This document shows positions 16,672-25,162 of a DNA stretch of 36,907 nucleotides, in pieces. How positions within the stretch are numbered: the stretch's first letter is position 1; each line of letters opens with the position of its first letter. The stretch spans positions 1 to 36,907 of the forward strand of contig JAHQVK010000244.1 in NCBI GenBank assembly GCA_019634385.1. The letters run 5' to 3'. The position numbers and the translations under genes were made by a program. The DNA comes from Myxococcales bacterium. GTDB lineage: Bacteria > Myxococcota > Kuafuiibacteriia > Kuafuiibacteriales > Kuafuiibacteriaceae. The notes under the pieces are model-generated. The model saw only the letters and a list, made by a program, of their open reading frames with translations. It ran no database searches and was not told the origin of the DNA.

Positions 16672-17355
16672 TCACATGGAGCTTGTTTGAACTTGTTCAA
16701 GCATTTGTAGGCCATGGATGAGGCTTGCTCCGCCACGAATTGCGGCGGCTATATGTACTGTCTCAGTCATGGCGGTGAGGCTGAGGCCGTGCTGCTTGGC
16801 GTGGCGACTGGCATCGTCAATAGCGTAGGGACATTGAATAGCATGAGCACATGCCAACCAGATTGCGGCTTTGGTGGCTGGCTCCAGCGCGCCCTCGGCA
16901 GTCACGGTTTTCTTCCAAGATTGGGACTTTTCATAGAGCATGGGACTTGGCAGGTTGGTGCTTTGAGTCTCATCGACATGACGGCGATGGTAGTAGCCTT
17001 CCGGAGGGATGGCTGCGTTGCCGGTCAGTGTTAGATACCTGGCCTGCTCTAACGCCTGCATACCGAAGCTCAGCGTTGAATTGGCCCGAACCATGGCGGC
17101 CAAGTGAATAGCTTCGGTGAGCTCCTCAAGATCGGCACCAGCTTCCAGAGAGCCGGAAGTGTAGGCGTCAATACAGTACGGACACTGAACGACATGGGCG
17201 ACAGCTAGGGCGGCCAAAGACTTTTCTCGTTTGGAAAGGTCGCCAGGTTCGAAAACAGCGCCGTAGTAGGAAAAAAACCGTTCGGCGAGCTCCGCCTGGC
17301 CGGTACGAATGCTCGAAAAAGCGGGCAGGTGTCGGCGGTGATAGTAGTCGGTCAT
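16672..17355 (-). CDS. Arsenosugar-associated AhpD/carboxymuconolactone decarboxylase-like protein
   Basis: About 227 residues with two tandem CMD (AhpD-like) halves. The first half has the redox-active CxxC in VVQCPYCIDAYTSGSLEAGA with downstream histidine AIHLAAM. The second half has the degenerate AIQCPYAIDDASRHAKQHG and VHIAAAIRGG, lacking the second cysteine. Proteins of this type regularly accompany arsM-arsS and are annotated as arsenosugar biosynthesis-associated peroxidase-like; their chemistry is not established. It is the first gene of the operon, 17 bp before arsS. ATG 17355 is chosen because MTDYYHRRHLPAF is the conserved opening; no strong ribosome-binding site is seen. Confidence 0.85.
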   Translation of the reverse strand: MTDYYHRRHLPAFSSIRTGQAELAERFFSYYGAVFEPGDLSKREKSLAALAVAHVVQCPYCIDAYTSGSLEAGADLEELTEAIHLAAMVRANSTLSFGMQALEQARYLTLTGNAAIPPEGYYHRRHVDETQSTNLPSPMLYEKSQSWKKTVTAEGALEPATKAAIWLACAHAIQCPYAIDDASRHAKQHGLSLTAMTETVHIAAAIRGGASLIHGLQMLEQVQTSSM

Positions 17356-17441
17356 GGTGCGGTGGCTTTCCGTTTTGGTGTGTTGATATGAGGTTGTGCT
17401 GCCTCCTAGCACCGGTTTTCGATTGTGCTAGGGTAACCTCT

Positions 17442-17455
17442 GGTTCACGTGAACC
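17442..17455. promoter_or_regulatory. Perfect 14-bp palindrome upstream of the arsenosugar operon
   Basis: GGTTCACGTGAACC is a perfect dyad about 87 bp upstream of the first ars gene, in the 187-bp gap before it. A second, shorter dyad CTTAGCTAAG lies at 17474-17483. The position suits an operator. No regulator gene (such as arsR) is seen nearby, so which protein binds is unknown. Confidence 0.5.
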
Positions 17456-17599
17456 TCAGACTAACGAGGCAAGCTTAGCTAAGGTTGCACCGAGATGCTA
17501 AGGGGCGTCGGCGATAGTGTGCGGGACCGCAGGATGGATGGATTCTGAAATGGGGGTTTGCTTACAAGCTTGAGCCGTCTATGCGGCGGATATTGAGCT

Positions 17600-20500
17600 C
17601 TAGAATGGGCTTGATATGCAATCCACCCGTCCGGGGTTGGTTAACCCCGAAGAGCTGACGTTTGCTCGATACATACCGATGCAGAAGTCGTCGTCGCCGT
17701 CGTTGTCGAGATCCCCAGCGGCCAAACTTCCCCCGTAGAAACAGGTGCGGGCACCAGCCTCGCCAGCGAGCAGAGTGATAGGATCAGAAGCGGATAGAGT
17801 AGTGTTTATCAGTGGGCTTCCACCGATCAGGGCTACCACCTCTCCGGCTTGAAAAAGTCCGTTGGTGGACCCTCCGGATAGCGGACCACCGAGTATGAGG
17901 TCCGTAACCCCGTTTCCGTTGATGTCCCCAGTGGCTATGCACCATCCAGTGTAGTCATTTGGGTCACGAGCTAAGATCTCTACATTGGAGGTTGTCCCGG
18001 TGCTAAAATCGATATCCGTGCCATCGGAGATGGGACCTGCGAAGACAAAAACCCCGCCGTAGCGCGTACCACTAATGATGTGACCGGGTACTCCAATAAT
18101 GACATCCGGGTTGTCTGCCCCGGTGATGTCTGCGATCGCTACGGACTTACCAAATTGGTCGCGTATGCTGGCTCCTCGCCAACGGGCATTGTAGGTTGAT
18201 GCTAAGTTGATAGTACCGGAGAGCGAACTACTAAAGATTGCCCACACTCCTCCGGCATCTGAACCTCCAGTGGAGGAATCATAGCCAGCAGCACTTACCA
18301 GCAGATCATTGTTGCCAGAGTTGTCTAGTTGGCCAATGTCGGCAATGTAGCCGATTCGGGTATCTGCACCTTCACCTAGGATCTGAGCGAGAATGTTGCC
18401 GCCGGAAAGGGTTATGGTACCGGTAAGAGTGACACCTCCTTGGACTACGGCAAGTGCTCCTGCATTGCTGGCGGAGTCGTCGCGATAGGGCATACCGACA
18501 ACAATATCTGCGATGTTATCACCCGTGAGGTCACCCACCGCAGCCACTACCGCCCCATCACCATCGGTGGGGGCTACCAAGGACGCTACGATAGGACTTT
18601 CGAGCGATGCAAGATCATAAGCGGATGTACTCAAGCCGGTGCCCTTAATTACGTACACTCGCCCGCAATTGCCAGTGCCATCAGCGCATGCTGCCCCGTT
18701 GGAGGAAACAATAATGTCGTCGACCCCATCGCCGGTGACATCCCCGGTCTTGATGGTGCCCTCAACAAGACCAGCTAGTCGATCATTGGCGCGGGCTCCA
18801 TAAAACTTGAAGTCTGCGTCAGTATCCGCGTTTGTAAATCCATTCGTGAAAAAGCTCCCTCCCCCCGCGAAGCCATAGATAGCGCCGGCTCGGTCACGCA
18901 AGGATCGCCCAGTAGGGCGAACCGTTATTTCTCCTCCTAGGATAATATCTTCAATTCCGTCTCCAGTGACATCGCCTATGGCCACCTTGGTAAAGCCACG
19001 CTCCGACCAGGGGCCATGGAACGAACGACTAGCCGCGGTATTCGCATCCATGGTGTAGGATTGCGGGTTGATAAGACATGAGTTTGAGCAACCATCCGCA
19101 TCGTTTGCGTTTCCATCATCACATTCCTCACCAGCATCAAAAACACCATTTCCACACTGGCTAACAACACTTACGTTAGTGGAGGCGGCGTTGCCAAAGT
19201 ATCCGACCCCCCCATTGACGCTGTTATAGTCCATTTGCCAAATGCTGGCATAAGTACCAAAAGATGGTGCTAGTACGGTGAAAGTAAATGTTCGTTCCGC
19301 GTTGGGGGCCACGGTTTCCCCACCTCCTAGGGGAGTGTCAGCGACCCCCCAGAGACTAAATGGTGAGTTGTTGCTGCGAAGACGGAAATCGGAGCCTACC
19401 CACGACGCGGTGCCGGTGTTCCGCATGGTAACTTGAAAAGTGGCGTTTCTTCGCTGGGTGGTAGAAGACGGAATACTTTGAGATACTACGGTTGCGTCAT
19501 ATTGGGGCGTATTACTGCTGTTTACATTGATAGAAATATTGGTGGTGTCACCAAAGAACTGTGATGTACTACTTTTGTAAAGCTGCCATGCAGCGGTGTA
19601 GTCTCCTTCTGTTACGGGGGCAGTCATAACAAAAGAAAAGGTACCAATAGTACCTGAGCTGACATTGCTAGCCAATGGACCTTTAGCTAATATTGTACCC
19701 CAAAGGGTAGATGGTGAGTTTCTCGAGTAAAGATAGTAAGTATCAGATGTATTCCATGTATCTGAACCAGTATTTTCGAAGGCAGCGGTCACAACTCGAG
19801 ACTCGCCTGGCGTGAAACTAATGTTTTCGTCAAGATCTGAATTGGCCGCGCTGAAGGAGGCGTCGAGAGGGGCGGTACCTCCTACCAAACCGCTGATACT
19901 TACACAGTTGTTTGTGCTATCGAAGAGGCCAATACCTCCATTCGCGATGGCAGTGAGCTGGTACATCTGTCGATCAAATGTATATGAGCCTGGGGAGCTA
20001 GGGGCAGTAATAGATATATTAAACGTATGGTTAGCGTTAGGAGCGACACTTGCTGTATTGAGTACACACGTTTGAGAGCCCCACTGGGTAAAGTTGCTGT
20101 CGCGAGAATAAAGGCATACGTCCCCTGTATTCCACGTTTCAGACCCAGTGTTTTGTACTGTGACTTGGATGGTGGTCACGAGCCCAGGAGCTATAGTGGT
20201 TGGCGAGTCCGGGAGGGTGTCTGAGACGTAGCCACAGTCCCATTGTTTGGTACCACTGGCGCTGACGGTGACCGCTTTTGACCCAGCCTGGCCAAAAAAT
20301 CCGTTGTTGGCCCCACTTGCGTACATTTGGTACTGGATGTTGTACGAACCTGGCGTACTAGGAGCGGTGAGGGGAACGTAGAAGGTATGGTCTTGATTTG
20401 CGTTCGCGGCTACCGTGCCCACCACGGGGCGGGAAGGCCAACGAATATCACCAGTGGAAAGCAACAGATAGTTTGAGTCCCAGTCATTTGCTGGAGAAGC

Positions 20501-20746
20501 GGTGCCGTTGTTGCGGTAAACGACCGCTATATTTACCCGCTCCCCAGCAACGAGCGTACTGGGAAAATTTTCAGATATCAGTGTCGAATCGCTTCCCGAA
20601 GGGGCGAGCTCAGCGGTGGAGGATTGGGTATTTAGCCGCGAATTCTCGCTACATCCCTGGGATACAAGGCCGCTGAGGTATATGGCAATGAGTGTGCCGA
20701 GCAGGTACTCACGTTGATTGGGTTGCTGATGTATCATGGCATGCAC
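17600..20746 (-). CDS. Large secreted protein: four NBR1/FW-like Ig domains, Myxo-Cys motif, seven FG-GAP blades
   Basis: A 1048-residue exported protein. An N-terminal hydrophobic segment (about 14-30) ends SQGC at Cys 32, a possible but non-canonical lipobox. Residues about 55-163, 170-287, 294-408 and 415-528 are four repeats of an Ig-like domain resembling the NBR1 central (FW) domain, each with a NTG.(T/S)W element and a late Y..(Q/W)QMY strand. Residues about 531-560 (CGNGVFDAGEECDDGNANDADGC) are a Myxococcus Cys-rich repeat. The rest is seven FG-GAP/integrin-alpha blades with calcium-loop phrases such as IGDVTGDGIEDIILG and AGDLDNDGDDDFCIG. The GTG start at 20746 has GAGGA seven bases upstream. 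A surface adhesion role is inferred. Confidence 0.85.
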   Translation of the reverse strand: MHAMIHQQPNQREYLLGTLIAIYLSGLVSQGCSENSRLNTQSSTAELAPSGSDSTLISENFPSTLVAGERVNIAVVYRNNGTASPANDWDSNYLLLSTGDIRWPSRPVVGTVAANANQDHTFYVPLTAPSTPGSYNIQYQMYASGANNGFFGQAGSKAVTVSASGTKQWDCGYVSDTLPDSPTTIAPGLVTTIQVTVQNTGSETWNTGDVCLYSRDSNFTQWGSQTCVLNTASVAPNANHTFNISITAPSSPGSYTFDRQMYQLTAIANGGIGLFDSTNNCVSISGLVGGTAPLDASFSAANSDLDENISFTPGESRVVTAAFENTGSDTWNTSDTYYLYSRNSPSTLWGTILAKGPLASNVSSGTIGTFSFVMTAPVTEGDYTAAWQLYKSSTSQFFGDTTNISINVNSSNTPQYDATVVSQSIPSSTTQRRNATFQVTMRNTGTASWVGSDFRLRSNNSPFSLWGVADTPLGGGETVAPNAERTFTFTVLAPSFGTYASIWQMDYNSVNGGVGYFGNAASTNVSVVSQCGNGVFDAGEECDDGNANDADGCSNSCLINPQSYTMDANTAASRSFHGPWSERGFTKVAIGDVTGDGIEDIILGGEITVRPTGRSLRDRAGAIYGFAGGGSFFTNGFTNADTDADFKFYGARANDRLAGLVEGTIKTGDVTGDGVDDIIVSSNGAACADGTGNCGRVYVIKGTGLSTSAYDLASLESPIVASLVAPTDGDGAVVAAVGDLTGDNIADIVVGMPYRDDSASNAGALAVVQGGVTLTGTITLSGGNILAQILGEGADTRIGYIADIGQLDNSGNNDLLVSAAGYDSSTGGSDAGGVWAIFSSSLSGTINLASTYNARWRGASIRDQFGKSVAIADITGADNPDVIIGVPGHIISGTRYGGVFVFAGPISDGTDIDFSTGTTSNVEILARDPNDYTGWCIATGDINGNGVTDLILGGPLSGGSTNGLFQAGEVVALIGGSPLINTTLSASDPITLLAGEAGARTCFYGGSLAAGDLDNDGDDDFCIGMYRANVSSSGLTNPGRVDCISSPF

Positions 20747-21545
20747 GTCACTTTCCTCGGAGGTAATCCCCCGTACGCGAAACGGACCTCCACCTCATCA
20801 TCGGTGAGAGGATTAGTACCTTGAAGTGTAATCCCAAGGCAGGTTTTGCGGTCGTATGTGTCTACGCGTTTCTTTCACAATGGGCCTTTTCACCGCTGCT
20901 TTCGTTGGATTGCTTTGTGCTAAGCAACCGGGCTTTTTTGCCATAGTTCCGCAGTGACGCTCCGGGTATGAGGCTAAACTGACTCATGTTAGGAGTCGAC
21001 TCGGTCATGGTCGTTGCGCAACGAAAAGCCAGATGGTCTCAAATCAGCGCCGTCCCTCGCGACAGAAATGGTTTGAGCTGAATCGATGGTCCTGCAAGCG
21101 ACGCTCACCCTCGCCTCTCCGTATGGCCGGTTGAAGTTGATGGTACTTTGCGGTGAGTGCATCTTTTTCGGGATGGGGCTCAAAAGCATGTACCCACCGA
21201 ATGATCGGGGAACGAGTCTCAGGGGATACTTGTGTGAGATGTTATATGCATCTAATGTTTGTCTGAGTTTTTGTGCGGTCTCGGTTGAGATGCTAGTGAT
21301 ATTGAAGGATAGATGCATGGCGAAAATGGTAGGGAAGCTATAAGTTGAGGCCTAGTTAAATCAGATGTGTGCGTGGTCAATTTTGCTTGCTGTCGGTTTT
21401 TGATCCATCTGACTTGACCTAGAGTACTAAAAATTTTTGATAGGCCAAAAGCGTTCGATAAGCAGCTTGTGATGGAATACCGACTGGAATCGCTTGTGCG
21501 ACGCTTTAGGTGGGACTGTGTCAGCGTAGTCTTAGGAGTTGCTTG
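20747..21545. other. 799-bp gap with possible hairpin and a doubtful small gene
   Basis: The stretch between the divergent FG-GAP and response-regulator genes. It contains a hairpin TTGCTT-tgtgct-AAGCAA at about 20913-20930 followed by CCGGGCTTTTTT, which could act as a terminator on the plus strand, although no plus-strand gene ends there. A 109-codon minus-strand frame is listed separately. None of the A-D repeats is recognisable here. Confidence 0.4.
20989..21318 (-). CDS. Doubtful small hypothetical protein (109 residues)
   Basis: An open frame starting MHLSFNITSISTETAQKLRQ, with an amphipathic N-terminal half and a more basic, less ordered C-terminal half. I recognise no family. The ATG has no clear ribosome-binding site, and overlapping frames of similar length exist on the plus strand. 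It is listed because it is the only frame of gene size and plausible composition in a 799-bp gap. Confidence 0.25.
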   Translation of the reverse strand: MHLSFNITSISTETAQKLRQTLDAYNISHKYPLRLVPRSFGGYMLLSPIPKKMHSPQSTINFNRPYGEARVSVACRTIDSAQTISVARDGADLRPSGFSLRNDHDRVDS

Positions 21546-22010
21546 GTGAAGAAAGTCTCTAAGGTCTATTTGGTTGAAGATATTGAATCTGCCGAGCGGT
21601 CTGCTCTTGAGGTTCTTTTGGTTGATGACAACGCGATCAACCGGAAGGTAGAGGCGCGAATGCTTGAGCGGCTGGGGCACCACGTGGATATTGCCTGTGA
21701 TGGCGGTGAAGCGGTTCGTAAGGTGAATGAGAAAGAGTATGATGTTGTTCTCATGGACATCCAGATGCCGGGTATGGATGGATATGAGGCAACACGAATG
21801 ATTCGCTCCCGCGCTGATGGGCGGGCGAGAATACCGATCATTGCAGTGACTGCTCACACTCTTGCTGCAGATAGGGAAAGATGTTTGAAAGAAGGAATGA
21901 ACGGACATCTAAGTAAGCCGGTCCGACAAGAAGCATTCAGAAATGCGCTTTCTTACATTCAGTCCCATCGTTTGAAGAAATGTGAGTCGCGGGTGGATTT
22001 GACCGAGTAA
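21546..22010 (+). CDS. Stand-alone receiver-domain response regulator
   Basis: About 154 residues, essentially one CheY-like receiver domain (about 20-140). The acidic pair is in VLLVDDNAINRKV, the phosphoacceptor aspartate in YDVVLMDIQMPGMDGYEA, the conserved Thr in IIAVTAHT and the conserved Lys in HLSKPV. The AINRKV and DGYEATR.IR sequences resemble receivers of hybrid histidine kinases, so it may take phosphate from a separate kinase or phosphotransfer protein not in the window. The GTG at 21546 is preferred because AGGAG lies seven bases upstream; the frame extends further 5' without support. There is no output domain. Confidence 0.85.
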   Translation: MKKVSKVYLVEDIESAERSALEVLLVDDNAINRKVEARMLERLGHHVDIACDGGEAVRKVNEKEYDVVLMDIQMPGMDGYEATRMIRSRADGRARIPIIAVTAHTLAADRERCLKEGMNGHLSKPVRQEAFRNALSYIQSHRLKKCESRVDLTE

Positions 22011-22071
22011 CTATCTTTCTTGGGTGAGCTTGCGGTAGAAAGTTTGATAAAGATGTTCCGTACTAGGCACA

Positions 22072-22155
22072 TACAGCCGGTGATAGGCGCCAGTTTAGGC
22101 GTTCCACGAAAAGTTGGTCGAAAAATGGTAATTCGGGGAGATCAACCGGCTGCTA
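22072..22155 (-). repeat. Palindromic repeat family C, copy 3 (shortened)
   Basis: An 84-bp element with ends ACAGCCGGTGAT and ATCAACCGGCTGCTA (imperfect inverted repeats) and the centre GCGTTCCACGAAAAGTTGGTC. The CCACGAAAAGT word matches the reverse complement of the C core, while GCGTTCCACG matches the inner right arm of family A, so this copy bridges the two families. It lies between the receiver gene and the small membrane protein gene. Confidence 0.7.
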
Positions 22156-22293
22156 GGTCCGAGAAATCTCGACCCGTCACATGTCGAGTTTACTTGGTAT
22201 AGCCAGTATGAGGTCGGTAGTTACAGTGTAAGTTCTTTGAGGACAACAGGATAGGTGATGTACGCGGTATAGTGATCTATTGTTCTTTGGGGG

Positions 22294-22662
22294 TTGAAGC
22301 AGTGGCTCGATCTGAGAGACAACGGTTTTGTGTTTATGATTCGAGCGCTACTTCGAGCGTTGTTTGGTAGTTTTGGTCCATTTACGATCGGGATAGGGAT
22401 GTTTATCCTGATGGTGATCTATTTCCCGTCAGGGGTGCGGGCTGTCCAGAGATGGGCACAGACTGTCGAAAATAGTGTCGATTTTGAAAATTTACCAGAC
22501 TCAGCAGCGGTATTGGCCAACATGATGATCGATGATAGCTCGATCACTATGTTGGTGTTTGTGGTCGGTGCGAAGTTCATGTTTTCCTTAGTATCCGAGT
22601 TATTTTTACCCTCGTCACGCTCCGGTAAAACGCGTGTACCCGCCACTAAGTCTCCGAGCTGA
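22294..22662 (+). CDS. Small membrane protein of unknown function
   Basis: Up to 122 residues. A hydrophobic helix (FGPFTIGIGMFILMVIYFP) is followed by a short soluble stretch (about 45-80) and a second hydrophobic segment (ITMLVFVVGAKFMFSLVSELF), then a basic Ser/Lys tail. The longest frame starts at TTG 22294; ATG 22336 (MIRALLRALFG) gives a more usual start. I recognise no family. It sits between a receiver protein and the convergent end of the sulfur operon, with no obvious link to either. Confidence 0.5.
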   Translation: MKQWLDLRDNGFVFMIRALLRALFGSFGPFTIGIGMFILMVIYFPSGVRAVQRWAQTVENSVDFENLPDSAAVLANMMIDDSSITMLVFVVGAKFMFSLVSELFLPSSRSGKTRVPATKSPS

Positions 22663-22777
22663 GTTAGATCAAAGTTATTCCGAAGTGCTTTCCTGGTGTG
22701 CATTGCCTACGTTGTTGGGAGGCGACAGGGGTAGGGTATAGGGGGATGACGCCGTAAAGATACGCCCTAGTTTTAGG

Positions 22778-23209
22778 TCAGGCGTTGGTCTGGGATCGGT
22801 CACCAACAGTGATTTGATGGTAGCTGTCAAATCGTTTGCTAGCTGCGACCCAAGTGTCGAGGCGCGACTCGTCTTCGATCTCTACCGCACTGAAGCCCGT
22901 GCGCCACAGAAACTGGGCTTGGTCGGGAAATAGGGGACCGGCAGCGACGATACGTCCTTGATAGCCAATGCGAGCTCGCAGCAGGCGCGCTTGTGAGTAC
23001 GGCCGACCTTCCCGAAACTTAGGGAAGATCAAGCGGATGACAGGGGCTCTTTTCAGTATCTCGGCCAGTGTTTCCACGTCGTCGGTAGGTTGAAGCTCTA
23101 CGCCTACTTCAGGAGACACACCGTCTACCAATTGAGCCTGGAACGTTGCTACATCTACCGTTGACAGGGGCGTAGTCTCAACTGCTCCTTCACGCGTTAG
23201 TCGCTTCAC
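22778..23209 (-). CDS. DUF934 protein (sulfite-reductase partner)
   Basis: 143 residues. The core FREGRPYSQARLLRARIGYQGRIVAAGPLFPDQAQFLWRTGFSAVEI is the signature of DUF934, a family that almost always follows a cysI-type hemoprotein gene in proteobacteria; its biochemical role is not established. The start is a GTG at 23209 with GGAGAG five to six bases upstream. It overlaps the end of cysI by 20 bp and is the last gene of the minus-strand operon. The stop codon lies inside a small hairpin, ACGCC...GGCGT. Confidence 0.85.
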   Translation of the reverse strand: MKRLTREGAVETTPLSTVDVATFQAQLVDGVSPEVGVELQPTDDVETLAEILKRAPVIRLIFPKFREGRPYSQARLLRARIGYQGRIVAAGPLFPDQAQFLWRTGFSAVEIEDESRLDTWVAASKRFDSYHQITVGDRSQTNA

Positions 23210-24842
23210 GGAAACTCTCCTTTAGTATGTCTTTCCCTAGCCGCTCCATGGTGTGCAAGAAATCCTCGTCGGGTTTTCGTTGGCTGAGGTAGGTATCTAT
23301 CAGTTTTTCGATCACTACTGGCACTTGTTCGGGGGTCACGGCCGGTCCAATGACCTTAGCCAAGGATGCGGAGTATCCGGCGTTTCCTCCAACTGTGATC
23401 TGGTAAGCTTCCTCTCCGCGCTTGTCCGTGCCAAGGATACCTATGTTACCCACATGATGATGTCCACACGAGTTAATGCAACCGGAGATCTTGATCGAGA
23501 GCTCTCCTATGTCGTCCTCCCGGTCGCTAAATCGCTCTGATAGTGATTGCGCAATAGGAATGGACCGCGCGTTTGCAAGGTTGCAGTAGTCAAGGCCCGG
23601 ACAAGCGATGATGTCGGAGAGGAGGCCGTGGTTAGAGGTACCGAGGCCCGCAGCATCGAGCTTTTGCCAGACGTTGAACAACTGCGCTTCCTCGACGTGA
23701 GCAAGAACAAGATTTTGCTGATGTGTGACCCTGAGTTCGTCTTCAGAGTACTTTTGGGCCAGGTTTGCCACCAGTTCCATCTGCTCTGACGTCGCATCCC
23801 CGGGAATTCCACCGGGAGGCTTGAGGGAAATGAGGGCTATTCGGCGGTTAGGATCACGGTGCGGGCGAGTGTTGTGTTTTAGCCACCGACGAAAAGCTGG
23901 TTGTGATTCGTCGGGATGCAAAGGGGTTGTACGGGCTGGGGCCGGTGGGGGAGAGGCAAAGTAGGCGGAGATTTTAGACCACTTTTCGTTACTCCAGAAT
24001 AGTTCCGGCTCCTCTGCACGGACAAGCTGCCATTCTTTCTCTACTTGCTGCCGGAAGGCGTCAGCACCCAGGTCTCGTACTAAGATTTTAATGCGGGCTT
24101 TATACTTATTGTCCCGGTTGCCGTAGCGGTTGTACACCCGAAGGATCGCATCTAAGTACGGCAATAGTTCCTGGCGAGATAGACTGTCGTGAATCTTCTC
24201 GGCAAGGACTGGGGTCCGTCCGAGACCACCACCAACCCATACTTCGTAGCGGATCGAGCCGTCGGCTAGACGCCGGATTCGGAGGCCAATATCATGTACA
24301 GCGATAGCGGCCCGATCGACCTCCGAGGCGGTGACCGCAATTTTAAATTTGCGAGGAAGAAAGCTGAACTCGGGGTGAAGTGTTGACCACTGGCGAACAA
24401 CTTCTGCGGTGATGCGGGGGTCTTCAACCTCATCTATAGTTGCGCCAGCATAGGGATCGCTTGTTATGTTTCGGATGCAGTTTCCGCTGGTTTGGATTGC
24501 GTGCATCTCCACTTCAGCCAATTTACCCAGTAGGTTGGGAACCTCATCGAGCTTGAGCCAGTTGAGCTGAAGGTTTTGGCGGGTCGTAAAATGACCGTAT
24601 CCTCGATCAAAGTCTCGTGCGATTTGTGCAAGCATTCGCAGTTGCTTTGACGACAAAGTACCATAAGGAATGGCGATGCGGAGCATATATCCATGCAGCT
24701 GGAGATATAAACCGTTCATCAATCGGCAGGGTTTGAACTCGTCTTCGGTTAGTTCACCGGAGAGACGACGCCGAACCTGATCACGAAACTCTTCAACACG
24801 GTGATGCACCACCGAACGATCAACTTCGTTATAGTTATACAT
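23190..24842 (-). CDS. cysI: Sulfite reductase hemoprotein subunit
   Basis: A 550-residue siroheme/[4Fe-4S] reductase. Two ferredoxin-like half domains are visible (N-terminal parachute region RLMNGLYLQLHGYMLRIAIPYG; RQNLQLNWLKL; second-half THQQNLVLAHV). The cofactor cysteines are in IACPGLDYCNLA and ISGCINSCGHHHVG. It should reduce sulfite to sulfide. No cysJ flavoprotein is present, and this operon type is usually thought to use ferredoxin or another donor. ATG 24842 overlaps the DUF2849 stop codon by one base (TGATG). Confidence 0.92.
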   Translation of the reverse strand: MYNYNEVDRSVVHHRVEEFRDQVRRRLSGELTEDEFKPCRLMNGLYLQLHGYMLRIAIPYGTLSSKQLRMLAQIARDFDRGYGHFTTRQNLQLNWLKLDEVPNLLGKLAEVEMHAIQTSGNCIRNITSDPYAGATIDEVEDPRITAEVVRQWSTLHPEFSFLPRKFKIAVTASEVDRAAIAVHDIGLRIRRLADGSIRYEVWVGGGLGRTPVLAEKIHDSLSRQELLPYLDAILRVYNRYGNRDNKYKARIKILVRDLGADAFRQQVEKEWQLVRAEEPELFWSNEKWSKISAYFASPPPAPARTTPLHPDESQPAFRRWLKHNTRPHRDPNRRIALISLKPPGGIPGDATSEQMELVANLAQKYSEDELRVTHQQNLVLAHVEEAQLFNVWQKLDAAGLGTSNHGLLSDIIACPGLDYCNLANARSIPIAQSLSERFSDREDDIGELSIKISGCINSCGHHHVGNIGILGTDKRGEEAYQITVGGNAGYSASLAKVIGPAVTPEQVPVVIEKLIDTYLSQRKPDEDFLHTMERLGKDILKESFREATNA

Positions 24843-25162
24843 CAAATATCTTTCCTAAGGTCGTTAAGGTTCACCGAACTAGGTCGTTGGAGGTCTGGAC
24901 GAACCGTAGGTCCTACGGCGCGAATGGTTTCTCGTATTTTTCGACCACCGAGACCGGTGTCAGTGAGTACCATGGAATAGGGATCCACAATTTCTAACTC
25001 TACCGTGGGCGATCGAGCCCAGGTGAGTTCTTCATCTAACTTTTCGGAACCTAAACGAATCGCCTTTTGGGGATCTGTAACCCAGGTGCGATCAGCACCC
25101 AAGTACACCGCCGCTCCGTCCCGAATACGCCAGCCGGTGATAATATTCGCGTCTTTTGTCAT
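24842..25162 (-). CDS. DUF2849 protein of the sulfite-reduction operon
   Basis: 106 residues. The start NIITGWRIRDGAAVYLGADRTWVTDPQKA matches the DUF2849 family, a small protein found between the siroheme gene and cysI in many Alpha- and some Gammaproteobacteria. The function is unknown; gene order suggests a role in sulfite reductase assembly or electron supply. It overlaps the upstream methyltransferase gene by four bases (ATGA), so the two are translationally coupled. Confidence 0.85.
   Translation of the reverse strand: MTKDANIITGWRIRDGAAVYLGADRTWVTDPQKAIRLGSEKLDEELTWARSPTVELEIVDPYSMVLTDTGLGGRKIRETIRAVGPTVRPDLQRPSSVNLNDLRKDI

Noticed and set aside
21252-21908. 218-residue minus-strand frame antisense to the receiver gene
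   Set aside because: The plus strand encodes a textbook CheY domain over the same bases; the minus frame is rich in Ser, His and Ile without pattern.
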